In this document: positions 44,646 to 52,295 of the stretch, piece after piece | Numbering within the stretch: the first letter of the stretch is position 1 | Layout: every line of letters starts with the position of its first letter | Origin: Planococcus sp. MB-3u-03 | GTDB lineage: Bacteria > Bacillota > Bacilli > Bacillales_A > Planococcaceae | Length of the DNA stretch: 64,000 nt | Direction: 5' to 3' | Assembly: GCF_002833405.1 (NCBI RefSeq) | Contig: NZ_CP025135.1 | Location: forward strand, 3,019,501-3,083,500 | Notes under the pieces: model-generated | Told to the model about the DNA's origin: nothing | Database searches by the model: none | Seen by the model: the letters and a program-made list of their open reading frames with translations, nothing else | Program-made: the position numbers and the translations under genes

Positions 44646-45092
44646 TCAAGAAAGCAGTTTCTTCTCTAGTACAATCTTCAACTGGCCGCGTGGATCGATT
44701 TCCGTCTTCAAGACATCGAAACCCGTCTGGATATTGAGCAGCAGCATGCTGCGCCATTTGTTCATCGTCTTTGTGCGGACGATTTTGTAGCCTGTTGCCC
44801 GGAGGTCTGCGTGCTGCCTGCGCATCAGTTCAGAGGCGATTCCGAGCTTCCGGCAATCCGGACGGACACCGCCGAGCCAGCTATAGAAAACTTGATCGTC
44901 GAGTGCGTAGCCAATTTTATAGCCTACGACGCGATTGTCTACTAATGCCACATAGGTCCATGCCGTTTCCTGGCGGTTCAGCTGCTTTAGCCAATGTCCC
45001 GGCCCGCCAAAGATCAGCCGATGCAGCGCGGTGATTTCCTCCGCTATTCCTTGGGGCGGTTCAGAACTGAATTTTTGGTAGTGGATGTTCAT
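44646..45092 (-). CDS. GNAT family N-acetyltransferase
   Basis: 148 aa, ATG start with AAAGAGG upstream. GNAT fold: the central VALVDNRVVGYKIGYAL strands, then motif A LGGVRPDCRKLGIASELMRR with the acetyl-CoA loop R-x-x-G-x-A, then KIVRTKTMNKWRSMLLLNIQ and GFDVLKTE. Transfers an acetyl group from acetyl-CoA to an amine; the acceptor cannot be predicted. Single-gene unit. Confidence 0.88.
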   Translation of the reverse strand: MNIHYQKFSSEPPQGIAEEITALHRLIFGGPGHWLKQLNRQETAWTYVALVDNRVVGYKIGYALDDQVFYSWLGGVRPDCRKLGIASELMRRQHADLRATGYKIVRTKTMNKWRSMLLLNIQTGFDVLKTEIDPRGQLKIVLEKKLLS

Positions 45093-45172
45093 AAGTATGC
45101 CTCTTTCTTTTTGAAATCATTATATAAGCCCACTGCTGTATTCCTAAGAACTAAAAACGATGAATACTAAGC

Positions 45173-45370
45173 TTAATTTGGCGTTCTACCCCTAACAATC
45201 TTTAAAATTTCAGCAACTCCCATCGCGATTAAACCGTTTAGTATGGCAAAGACTGAATATAAAATGGATTGACCGCTCTCTCCATCCGATGCAATGGATG
45301 TGATGACGGTAAGAACTCCCGCAAGCATCATCAATAAACCGAATATGTATAACATTAAAACTAGTTTCAT
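45173..45370 (-). CDS. 65-aa two-helix membrane protein
   Basis: ATG with AAGGAG upstream. Two hydrophobic helices (~3-25, ~35-58) separated by SDGESGQS, ending in a basic tail (KIVRGRTPN). Likely a small membrane protein; no family or function recognised. Confidence 0.6.
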   Translation of the reverse strand: MKLVLMLYIFGLLMMLAGVLTVITSIASDGESGQSILYSVFAILNGLIAMGVAEILKIVRGRTPN

Positions 45371-45424
45371 ATAGTCTCCTTTCTTCTCTGTTTAAAAATA
45401 TAAAATTAGCAGACGATTCATGCT

Positions 45425-45940
45425 CTACTTGTCGCCATCGCTCAGTTCAATTGACCTAAACATTTGAGCGTACAGTGCTTTTATATTTTCTTCTGTTTCT
45501 CCTTCGTCGCCTACAGCGTATCTTGCAATAGATTGTTCATTATTTGACCTCTGCAAGAAACTCGTTGCGTAGTAATCTTTCTCCGTCTCACCGAATGCTA
45601 GCCCCAAATCAGGCAAAGGACCTTCGCCTTCATTCGATCCAAAAAAGAAAAACGGGATATGCACTCCCATATAGACTGAAGTGTATTCACTTTCCGCAGC
45701 TTCCGCCAGATGCTCCTCCATGATGAACACCGCATCGTATTTCCATAAAGTCGTTTCTTCAAATTCATCAAATGAAATTTCATCAAATTCGACTTGTTGT
45801 TCTTCCACATCCGGCGCCTCTCCCACTACTGCGATGCTCAAATCTCTTCCCTCGTACGACTCGAGCTCAGTCTGCGCGGAACAGCCAGTGAGCAGAATGA
45901 TAAATAAAATTGCAATAACGAACTTTTGGATGTTCTTCAT
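45425..45940 (-). CDS. Putative lipoprotein
   Basis: 171 aa from ATG 45940, with GGGGGA five bases upstream; the longer reading to 46111 overlaps the next gene and has no site. The signal peptide ends in the lipobox LLTGCS, so Cys22 or nearby becomes lipid-modified and the protein sits outside on the membrane. The mature part is acidic (VEEQQVEFDEISFDEFEETT) with a beta-type core (LWKYDAVFIMEEHLAEAAES, YMGVHIPFFFFGS). Function unknown. Probably in an operon with the two membrane proteins upstream. Confidence 0.75.
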   Translation of the reverse strand: MKNIQKFVIAILFIILLTGCSAQTELESYEGRDLSIAVVGEAPDVEEQQVEFDEISFDEFEETTLWKYDAVFIMEEHLAEAAESEYTSVYMGVHIPFFFFGSNEGEGPLPDLGLAFGETEKDYYATSFLQRSNNEQSIARYAVGDEGETEENIKALYAQMFRSIELSDGDK

Positions 45941-45959
45941 CTCAGTCCCCCATCTTTTA

Positions 45960-46232
45960 TTATCGGCTAGGAAAAGCAAGCAAATAGGCAAGCGGCACCA
46001 ACAAAAGGATAAAGATTCCGTTGCTGATCCATACATACTTTTTCGGGATGCCCCACTTTTTTTCGAGCGCTCGAATATGCAAAGAGAACAATGAGTATCC
46101 GATGAATCCAAGCAGGAAGCTGAGTCGGTCCTGGTGAATCGAGGCCGCCCGAATGAGGCCTAGCCCAACCAACAACATGCCAGCTTTGCAAAGAACTATA
46201 TTGAAATACTGCACTTTCTTTTCTTCTGTCAT
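45960..46232 (-). CDS. Small membrane protein
   Basis: 90 aa, with GGAGCGGAAAG upstream of ATG. Three hydrophobic segments: ~12-28 (LCKAGMLLVGLGLIRA), ~36-52 (LSFLLGFIGYSLFSLHI) and ~68-86 (WISNGIFILLLVPLAYLLAF). Polar N-terminus MTEEKKVQYFN. Sits between a DUF4181-like gene and a lipoprotein gene on the same strand with short gaps, so probably co-transcribed. No function known. Confidence 0.6.
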   Translation of the reverse strand: MTEEKKVQYFNIVLCKAGMLLVGLGLIRAASIHQDRLSFLLGFIGYSLFSLHIRALEKKWGIPKKYVWISNGIFILLLVPLAYLLAFPSR

Positions 46233-46261
46233 CTTTCCGCTCCTTTCAAAAAGCCTGAAAT

Positions 46262-46666
46262 TTAAGCTAAAAAGTTAAAAACGTCGAAATAGATTACCAA
46301 GGTGACTGTCGATATCCAAATCACCATCTCGCTCAGCGTCAAGATGGCCTGTTTTGGCTGTTCGGAATGCTTCCATTGGAAGTAGGCTCTGACGAAGGCA
46401 TCTGATGCTATCCAAACAATGAATAAGAAAAGGTAGAATATTACCGGGAATTCTTGGTATATAACCAACCAAAAGGCGATCAAACTCACCAGAACCCACC
46501 CCCACCTCACCCATTGTTCAATCTTCCGGTGCTGCTCGTTAATGTAATCAAAAGAAAAGAAATCCTTCTTTTCTTTTTCGATTTTCAATAGTTTCCTTAG
46601 GATGATGTTTACTATGGAGACGAGTACAACAACCCCTAGAATAACCAATCCGATTTCTAGCCACAT
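46262..46666 (-). CDS. DUF4181-like membrane protein
   Basis: 134 aa; ATG with AGAAGGTG upstream. An N-terminal helix (LVILGVVVLVSIVNIILR), the basic patch KLLKIEKEKKDFFSFDYINE, and three further helices. FVRAYFQWKHSEQPKQAILT and LSEMVIWISTV resemble the conserved end of DUF4181 proteins of Bacillaceae. No activity is known for the family. First gene of a probable operon with the two genes downstream. Confidence 0.65.
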   Translation of the reverse strand: MWLEIGLVILGVVVLVSIVNIILRKLLKIEKEKKDFFSFDYINEQHRKIEQWVRWGWVLVSLIAFWLVIYQEFPVIFYLFLFIVWIASDAFVRAYFQWKHSEQPKQAILTLSEMVIWISTVTLVIYFDVFNFLA

Positions 46667-46768
46667 GGGCGCACCTTCTTTTTCTAGAGTTATAGTCGAT
46701 AAAAAAATAATTCACGCCAACTTGAATGCACCTTTTATCAACGGCTGGGTGCAACAATTAGACCGACT

Positions 46769-47500
46769 TCATTTGTTTAGTGTTTGATTGCCATGAAAAA
46801 CCTTTAATATGAACTCTTTTTCAGGAACATTCAATTGTTCATATCCCAAGAGGAAATCTTGATTATCGTAAGGAGCTTGCTTTAATGCGACATTGATTTC
46901 TTTGGCCGTTAATTCAATGATGGCATATCTGGCAGACGGCTTGTCATAACAGCCAAGGGAGCCCGGATTCAAGTAAGTTCGTTGTGCTGAAGAAAAGTGA
47001 TGCACCGGATGATGATGCCCGAAACAGACCAAATCGAACGGTGATTCTTTATAAAGCTGATCTAGCTTTTCAGCAGTCGGCTCAGCGTCGATGGGAAGAA
47101 ATCGTTGCTCGGCGTCGATGGGATAATGAGTAAACAATATCTTGTGACCCTCATGCTCAGCCACTATTTCTTTCGGAATGGGTTTCAATTTAGGCAGCAG
47201 GCGGTGATCGAATCGTTTTGCCAACCATTCGTGATGAAGCTTTTCACCGCCTTGGCTTTCGCCATCTTCTCCTTCCAAAATCGCAATCAATTCTTCTTCG
47301 TGATTCCCGATAACAAATGAAATGTCTTTTCTGCAAAACAAAATCTCCAGCACTTCGTTGGTCTCGTACCCTATTCCGACCATATCTCCTATACAGTAGA
47401 TGTGCTTCACTTCAGGCTGCTGATCGATTTCTGCCAATACTGAAAGTAAAGCGCGGCTATTTCCGTGGACATCCGCGATAACTGCGATCGTTGTACTCAT
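46769..47500 (-). CDS. Calcineurin-like metallophosphoesterase
   Basis: 243 aa, ATG with GAGAGGGAT upstream. Binuclear metal site motifs in order: IAVIADVHGN (DxH), YCIGDMVGIGYETNEV (GDxxGxG), FVIGNHEEE (GNHE), LFTHYP and CFGHHHPVHHF (GHxH). It belongs to the YfcE/PrpE-like group acting on phosphodiesters or small phosphates; the substrate is not predictable. Single gene ending at 46769; its promoter faces the methyltransferase gene at 47677. Confidence 0.9.
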   Translation of the reverse strand: MSTTIAVIADVHGNSRALLSVLAEIDQQPEVKHIYCIGDMVGIGYETNEVLEILFCRKDISFVIGNHEEELIAILEGEDGESQGGEKLHHEWLAKRFDHRLLPKLKPIPKEIVAEHEGHKILFTHYPIDAEQRFLPIDAEPTAEKLDQLYKESPFDLVCFGHHHPVHHFSSAQRTYLNPGSLGCYDKPSARYAIIELTAKEINVALKQAPYDNQDFLLGYEQLNVPEKEFILKVFHGNQTLNK

Positions 47501-47676
47501 CTAATCCCTCTCTTCGAATTCACCATTTATTTCGTGAAGCTTATCTAAAGTTCTAAAAAACCGAATATTCTAACTCAAATTATGGTATATTATGTAAAAA
47601 ATAATTAATTATTTAAATAGTTTTTTAAAGCTAAGTGAAAGAGTGCAATTCTAAAGAATAAAGAGGTGGGCTGAGA

Positions 47677-48450
47677 TTGAATAATTCAAGCAGAAATGTC
47701 TTTAACGGCAACTTTGAAAAATATCAAGACCCCGAATATTACGACCTGGAGTATCAAAATTATTTAAGCGATGTGCCGTTTCTCGCCGAATGGGCTGAAA
47801 AATCGACTGGTCCTATTATTGATTTAGGCTGTGGCACAGGACGAGTCACGATTCCTTTAGCTCAGCAAGGACATCAATTAATTGGCGTGGATCTGCACGA
47901 GGGTATGCTGGGCCGGGCTAGAGAAAAAACATTCGCTACCAATCTATCAATCGATTGGGTTTTGCAGGATTGCACGCAGCTTGCTTTGAACACTGAAGCA
48001 CCTCTTATTTATATGACAGGAAATTCTTTTCAGCACTTTCTCACGAATGAATCACAAAACCAATTGCTTGAGTCTGTAAAAACTCATTTAAGTGATGACG
48101 GTGTCTTTATTTTCAATACACGGTTCCCTATTTTAAATGAACTGGCACAAGTCGAAGAATCAACACGAACTTATACTGATAAGCGCCATCGTAAGATCCG
48201 CGAAATAAATACTGAAACCTATCATCCATTATCCCAGATTTTGCACTGCACATCAGTTCGGGAAATACTCAAAGGTTCCAATGAGAATTCTGTAGAACAA
48301 GACAGTATTTCCTTGCGCTATGTCTTCCCTCTCGAAATGGAACGGCTTCTCACAGACAACGGTTTTGAGGTGTTGGAAGCATATAGTTCGTGGGATAAAA
48401 AGCCATTACATGCTTCCTCGAGTGAAATGATTTATGTCTGTAAAAAGTGA
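47677..48450 (+). CDS. Class I SAM-dependent methyltransferase
   Basis: 257 aa, TTG start with AGAGGTGGG upstream. Rossmann-type methyltransferase: motif I PIIDLGCGTGRVTIPLA, acidic end of strand 2 IGVDLHEGML, motif around DWVLQDCTQL, then MTGNSFQHFL and FIFNTRFPI. The C-terminal half is beta-rich (YTDKRHRKIREINTETYHPL). Closest to the Methyltransf_25/UbiE-like groups. The substrate is unknown; no partner gene is nearby. Confidence 0.85.
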   Translation: MNNSSRNVFNGNFEKYQDPEYYDLEYQNYLSDVPFLAEWAEKSTGPIIDLGCGTGRVTIPLAQQGHQLIGVDLHEGMLGRAREKTFATNLSIDWVLQDCTQLALNTEAPLIYMTGNSFQHFLTNESQNQLLESVKTHLSDDGVFIFNTRFPILNELAQVEESTRTYTDKRHRKIREINTETYHPLSQILHCTSVREILKGSNENSVEQDSISLRYVFPLEMERLLTDNGFEVLEAYSSWDKKPLHASSSEMIYVCKK

Positions 48451-48496
48451 TAAACCATTATTTGCTCTGATAGTTCCATTCCGGCTTTCTTATAAT

Positions 48497-48805
48497 TTAT
48501 TCCGTTTCCTGCGCTTGCGTTTTCGATGCCAATTTCCCAAGCAAGCCCTTTTTTTGAATAAACAAGATGACCAGCGCTTGAATCGACATGGCGATAATGA
48601 CGAGGAACAATTGCGAACTGTGGTAGAAGATATGGGAGAGTGCAAAATAGATTGGACCTGCAGCCAAATAAGAAAGGTATTGATTTTTTGTTGTGATATA
48701 AACGATTGTCGCCAGGCAGCTTGTGATGAGAAGCAACTCTCCGAACACTGAAAGGTAATAAAAAATTCCCTCAACCGAATAGGCAAGGCCGTCTAAAAGC
48801 GTCAT
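48497..48805 (-). CDS. Small membrane protein
   Basis: 102 aa, ATG behind AGGAGG. Four hydrophobic helices (FYYLSVFGELLLITSCLATI, YLSYLAAGPIYFALSHIFYH, FLVIIAMSIQALVILFI) with a basic, Gln-rich tail (KLASKTQAQETE). No family recognised. Confidence 0.6.
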   Translation of the reverse strand: MTLLDGLAYSVEGIFYYLSVFGELLLITSCLATIVYITTKNQYLSYLAAGPIYFALSHIFYHSSQLFLVIIAMSIQALVILFIQKKGLLGKLASKTQAQETE

Positions 48806-48902
48806 TTAGTTTCCTCCTTCATTTACATTAGTAGGCTTTCCATTGATGGTAACATTTATTGGAAAAATTGTTATTAATAATCCCAAAATATCTTCATACA
48901 AA

Positions 48903-48927
48903 AACCCCGCTGTCTGTCAGCGGGGTT
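48903..48927 (-). terminator. Terminator of the SDR gene
   Basis: AACCCCGCTG / CAGCGGGGTT, 10-bp GC-rich stem with five-base loop; the A-run on its left gives a U-run on the minus strand. Confidence 0.8.
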
Positions 48928-48941
48928 CGGTTGTTTATGTA

Positions 48942-49763
48942 TTAAAAGCGTTTCATCTTCTCCTGAGACATCGCTGTTTTCATGCGCGGGTAATTGGCGA
49001 TCGTGCCGCCGTCGATGCGCAGGTCGATGCCAGTGATATAGGACGCCGAATCGCTCAATAGGAACTCGATTGCGGAGGCAATTTCTTCCGGTTCCGCTGT
49101 TCGGCGCAACGGCGTATGGGCGAGCATCGTCTTGATATCTTCGTAAGCATCCGGCATGTCCATCATGCCGGGCGACACCGAATTGAGCCGTGCTCCTTTT
49201 TGGCCCCATGCCCAGGCTTGGTCTTCGACAATCAATTGGATGGCGAGCTTCGACATGCTGTTGGCAGCGCCCGCATCTCCTTGCGTGAATTGGTCAAGTG
49301 TCTCAACCAGGTTGGCCGCGAGCTGCTGTTTCAAAGCATCCATATACTGGCCGTTTTGCGGCACCATATAGGCGGTCATCGATGACACCATGACGGCGGA
49401 TGTCGTTTCATTCGCCAGCGGCAAAAATGCTTCTAGCACGTGGCTCATGCAGATGACGTTATCGGCCATCCTGCGTTTTGAATCGTTCGCATTCGATAAG
49501 CCCGCCGCATGGATGAGCCCTCTCAACTGCCCCAGTTCCGACGCTTTTTCCGCTAGATTTCCGACCGCTCGTTTCGATGTCAGGTCGGACGTCTCGCAGT
49601 GGACGTCGGTAATGCCTTGTTGCAAAAGCTGCTGCTTCACTTGTTCGAGGCATTTTTCGCATGAATCCACTAACAGCAGCGTGCCTTTTTGGCCGATGTG
49701 CTGGGCCAATGCGATCGCCAGATCTTCTGAACCGCCCGTGATCACATAAACATCCTTCGTCAT
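48942..49763 (-). CDS. Short-chain dehydrogenase-like protein with altered active site
   Basis: 273 aa from ATG 49763 (GGGGGA seven bases upstream). SDR Rossmann fold: VYVITGGSEDLAIALAQHI, LIHAAGLSN (NAG-like), SAVMVSSMTAYM (catalytic Ser), ANSMSKLAIQ, LNSVSPGMMDMPD, and a C-terminal SASYITGIDLRIDGG. Two departures stand out. The glycine-rich loop lacks the usual GxG after TGG-S, reading EDLA. The YxxxK pair reads NSMSK, with Asn for the catalytic Tyr. NAD(P)-dependent oxidoreduction may be weak or absent. Divergent from a TetR gene that likely regulates it. Confidence 0.82.
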   Translation of the reverse strand: MTKDVYVITGGSEDLAIALAQHIGQKGTLLLVDSCEKCLEQVKQQLLQQGITDVHCETSDLTSKRAVGNLAEKASELGQLRGLIHAAGLSNANDSKRRMADNVICMSHVLEAFLPLANETTSAVMVSSMTAYMVPQNGQYMDALKQQLAANLVETLDQFTQGDAGAANSMSKLAIQLIVEDQAWAWGQKGARLNSVSPGMMDMPDAYEDIKTMLAHTPLRRTAEPEEIASAIEFLLSDSASYITGIDLRIDGGTIANYPRMKTAMSQEKMKRF

Positions 49764-49861
49764 GAGCAATTCCCCCTGTTATCTACTATAATTAGCGTAA
49801 GCGTAATTTCCGTAAATAACACGAGACATTTACTACGATATTGTCTAATGGAGTGACATAA
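49764..49861. promoter_or_regulatory. Divergent SDR/TetR promoter region
   Basis: 98 AT-rich bases between divergent genes. It contains repeated GCGTAA/CCGTAA-like units (TTAGCGTAAGCGTAATTTCCGTAAA, spanning 49792-49816), candidate TetR-type operator elements. No dominant single palindrome seen. Confidence 0.4.
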
Positions 49862-50377
49862 ATGATAACAGCGAAACAAACCATTACCGAAACCTTCATC
49901 CACTTGCTTGCTGAACAGGATTTCGAGGCCGTGTCGGTCAAGGACATCGTCTCCTATGCCGGCATTTCCCGCTCCACGTTCTACCTGCATTTCACCGATA
50001 AATACGAATTGATGGACGCGGTGCGCAGCCAATTGAACGGACGTCTCTTGCAGATCTATGCCGAACCGTCGGATGCAGAGACGATCAATTTAAAGATTTG
50101 CCGGCATGTCTTCCGCTACCGTTCGTTCTACCGTCAGGAATTTTCCGATGCCGGGCGCATCCATGAACTCACCAGCCGCTTTGCCGACCAGCTTGAACAC
50201 GTCTTCGGCGATGAGGACTTGGCCGTCTTCGCGGGCTGGGGCACAATCGGCTATTTGGCATCCTGGGTCAAAGGCGGATTTGCGATGGCGCCGCAGGAAG
50301 CGTCGGACAAGCTGATGAAAATCATTTTCGCCGATTGGACGGCGAATTTGGCGGATGCCCGGGAACGCAGCAGTTGA
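49862..50377 (+). CDS. TetR family transcriptional regulator
   Basis: 171 aa, ATG with GGAGTG upstream. N-terminal TetR HTH: ITETFIHLLAEQDFEAVSVK followed by DIVSYAGISRSTFYLHFTDK, then an all-helical ligand domain ending FADWTANLADARERSS. It is somewhat short for the family, of the YcdC/AcrR_C type. Divergent from the SDR gene 93 bases away, so a local repressor of that gene is the simplest reading. Ligand unknown. Confidence 0.88.
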   Translation: MITAKQTITETFIHLLAEQDFEAVSVKDIVSYAGISRSTFYLHFTDKYELMDAVRSQLNGRLLQIYAEPSDAETINLKICRHVFRYRSFYRQEFSDAGRIHELTSRFADQLEHVFGDEDLAVFAGWGTIGYLASWVKGGFAMAPQEASDKLMKIIFADWTANLADARERSS

Positions 50378-50434
50378 ACCATTTTTCGCAGTGAAGAAAA
50401 GAAAGCTAACCCGCAAAACGAAAGGGCTGGTGTG

Positions 50435-50830
50435 ATGAACTTGTATCGAATCTTAATCTTCAGTGCTTTAACGGTTCTCACGCTTTGGCTCATCACTGAT
50501 TTCTTCCCGAGCACATTGAATACGCTCGGAATTTCCACTTGGCTCATTCTGGCCGCCCTCGCTTGCTTGGTCATTGCCATATTCATTACGCCGAGTGGAG
50601 ACGGCCAACCGCCAGAAAGAGGAAAGTATTCAAAATTGACCTTTACCGCTATCGGATTAGGTTATCCCATTTTGCTGATGGTGCTACTCACCTTGTTTGG
50701 TGGTGAATCGAGCACGGGTTACTCGCTCTCAAATCCGCCTATTTGGATAACGGTGGCCGTATTTTTATGGTTCAGCTATTCCGATGACAAAAAGGCATAC
50801 AAGAAAAAAATGCAAGAATCCAAAGAATAG
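50435..50830 (+). CDS. Small four-helix membrane protein, paralogue family member 2
   Basis: 131 aa from ATG 50435 (AAAGG upstream). Shares the family plan: first helix, then TDFFPSTLNTLGISTWLILA, a basic/Pro loop (SGDGQPPERGKYSKL), then GYPILLMVLLTLFGGESSTG and YSLSNPPIWITVAVFLWF, and a Lys-rich tail. It is the most divergent of the four copies (TDFFPSTL for NDYFPGTL, SNPPIW for TSPxLW). Ends with its own strong terminator. Function unknown. Confidence 0.75.
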   Translation: MNLYRILIFSALTVLTLWLITDFFPSTLNTLGISTWLILAALACLVIAIFITPSGDGQPPERGKYSKLTFTAIGLGYPILLMVLLTLFGGESSTGYSLSNPPIWITVAVFLWFSYSDDKKAYKKKMQESKE

Positions 50831-50835
50831 AACGT

Positions 50836-50861
50836 AGCCCTCCAGTGCTGGAGGGCTTTTT
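50836..50861 (+). terminator. Terminator of paralogue 2
   Basis: AGCCCTCCAG / CTGGAGGGCT with a two-base centre and TTTTT. Confidence 0.9.
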
Positions 50862-50993
50862 GCATTTCTGGCTTATGGTGTCACTGAATCTTCACAGCGG
50901 GCAAGGGATTCAGTTCAATTCCTTTTATCTCAAACTATTTTTGTTAGACTGAAAGGAAGGCGAATATTTGCCAGCTAGGAGAGGATCTTTACG

Positions 50994-51371
50994 ATGAAAA
51001 CCTATTGGCTAATTATTGCTGTATTATTGCTAAACTTATCTCTGTTATTGATCAATGATTATTTCCCGGGTACTCTCGCTGACCTCGGCATTCCACTATG
51101 GATCTTGTTCGTGGTTATCATCTTGATGGCTACATTCAGCTGGGCAACGGTCAAACCGCGCCGCGAGAAGAAGCGCTATATGATCATCTTTCCCGCATTG
51201 ATGGTCGGCGTGCCGCTTCTGGTGATCACTGTTTTGACAGTGATCGGCGGCGAATCCCAAAACAGCATTTCGCTGACGAGCCCGGTCTTATGGATTGGCG
51301 CCGCAGCGGCATTATGGATTTCCTGGCTCGAGTACATGCGGGCATCCGAGAAAAAAGCAGAGAAAGCGTAA
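50994..51371 (+). CDS. Small four-helix membrane protein, paralogue family member 3
   Basis: 125 aa, ATG with GGAGAGGATC upstream. MKTYWLIIAVLLLNLSLLLI, then NDYFPGTLADLGIPLW, a charged loop (VKPRREKKRYMI), VLTVIGGESQNSISLTSPVL and a Lys-rich tail. It is nearly identical in its first 45 residues to member 4 at 51858, and the two also share a GGCTCTTCC-type terminator. This indicates a recent duplication of a gene-plus-terminator unit. Function unknown. Confidence 0.78.
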   Translation: MKTYWLIIAVLLLNLSLLLINDYFPGTLADLGIPLWILFVVIILMATFSWATVKPRREKKRYMIIFPALMVGVPLLVITVLTVIGGESQNSISLTSPVLWIGAAAALWISWLEYMRASEKKAEKA

Positions 51372-51382
51372 AGTTTTGCATG

Positions 51383-51416
51383 AAAAAAGGCTCTTCCACT
51401 TGGGAGAGCCTTTTTT
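51383..51416. terminator. Bidirectional terminator
   Basis: AAAAAAGGCTCT / AGAGCCTTTTTT with loop TCCACTTGGG. Between paralogue 3 and the convergent HhH gene, overlapping the latter's last codon. Confidence 0.9.
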
Positions 51417-51742
51417 CATGTGCTGTCAGTTTTGAACGCCAAGCCCGCTTGCCTCAAATGCTGCCTTAAAACCGGCATGGACGCGGGGCCGACGCCGTGA
51501 AGCGTGAGAATGTCCTTTTCGCTATAGTCGGCCAGTTTCTCAAGTGTATCGATTTGTTCAGCAAGCAACCCATTTCTCGCCGGCGCACTGAGTTCCCGGA
51601 GAAACCCACGATGCGGCTTTTGTTCTTTGTTGCATACCGGACATGTCGGGCAATCGCTGCTTTTGTAGTAGCGGTGGCCGTGATCGCAAATGCGCAATGT
51701 CTTTTCTGCAGCCATGTTCATCGCTCCCATCATTTTCTTCAT
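51416..51742 (-). CDS. Zinc-ribbon plus RNAP-alpha-CTD-like helix-hairpin-helix protein
   Basis: 108 aa; several possible starts (MKKMMGAMNM). The last ATG, eleven residues or so in, matches the usual MAAEKTLRICDHGH start. N-terminal zinc site: CDHGHRYYKSSDCPTCPVC, with four Cys. The C-terminal half is a helix-hairpin-helix like that of the RNA polymerase alpha C-terminal domain (LLAEQIDTLEKLADYSEKDI, then LTLHGVGPASMPVLRQHL). A small DNA-binding protein of Bacillales with no defined function. Confidence 0.78.
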   Translation of the reverse strand: MKKMMGAMNMAAEKTLRICDHGHRYYKSSDCPTCPVCNKEQKPHRGFLRELSAPARNGLLAEQIDTLEKLADYSEKDILTLHGVGPASMPVLRQHLRQAGLAFKTDST

Positions 51743-51857
51743 TATAAAACACCAGACATGATTTTTGGCGTTTGATGCGAATGAAAGACGCCTGCCGAAG
51801 CGGATATTTTGTTACACTGAAAGGACTTATCCATGCATCACAGAAAGGATTTTTAGC

Positions 51858-52232
51858 ATGAAAACGTATTGGCTTATCTCGGCCGTCTTGCTGCTCAATT
51901 TATCACTGCTTTTGATCAATGATTATTTCCCGGGCACGCTCGAGGCACTCGGCATCCCGGTATGGCTGTTGTTTACGATCATGGCAGCCATGATCGTCTT
52001 GACTGCGCTGCGCTTGAAACCGGACAAAGAAAAGCATTTCCTCATCATCTTCCCTATCGTTTCGATCATCTATCCGCTTCTGTTGCTGTTTATCCTGACA
52101 GCACTCGGCGGCGAATCTGCGAGCGGCTTATCGTTGACGAGTCCGATTCTCTGGATCGGTGTCATCGTAACGCTCGCTGTGTTCCGCAGAACCTATCGGA
52201 AAGCACAGGAAGAGGAAGCGCAACAAGGATAA
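51858..52232 (+). CDS. Small four-helix membrane protein, paralogue family member 4
   Basis: 124 aa from ATG 51858 (AAAGGA eight bases upstream); a longer reading to 51765 has no ribosome site. MKTYWLISAVLLLNLSLLLI, NDYFPGTLEALGIPVWLLF, a charged loop (RLKPDKEKHFLI), LTALGGESASGLSLTSPILW and a Glu/Gln tail. Closest to member 3. Four predicted transmembrane helices. Function unknown. Confidence 0.78.
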   Translation: MKTYWLISAVLLLNLSLLLINDYFPGTLEALGIPVWLLFTIMAAMIVLTALRLKPDKEKHFLIIFPIVSIIYPLLLLFILTALGGESASGLSLTSPILWIGVIVTLAVFRRTYRKAQEEEAQQG

Positions 52233-52242
52233 CACCCATTAA

Positions 52243-52275
52243 AACAGGCTCTTCCTCAGCGGGAGAGCCTGTTTG
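52243..52275. terminator. Terminator after paralogue 4
   Basis: AAACAGGCTCT / AGAGCCTGTTT with loop TCCTCAGCGGG. Near-copy of the hairpin at 51383. Confidence 0.88.
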
Positions 52276-52295
52276 TTTGCTATTGAACTTACACG

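Noticed and set aside
45941..46111. 57-residue Cys/Ser-rich extension of the lipoprotein
   Set aside because: It overlaps the upstream membrane-protein gene and would bury the signal peptide; ATG 45940 has a ribosome site and lipobox spacing.
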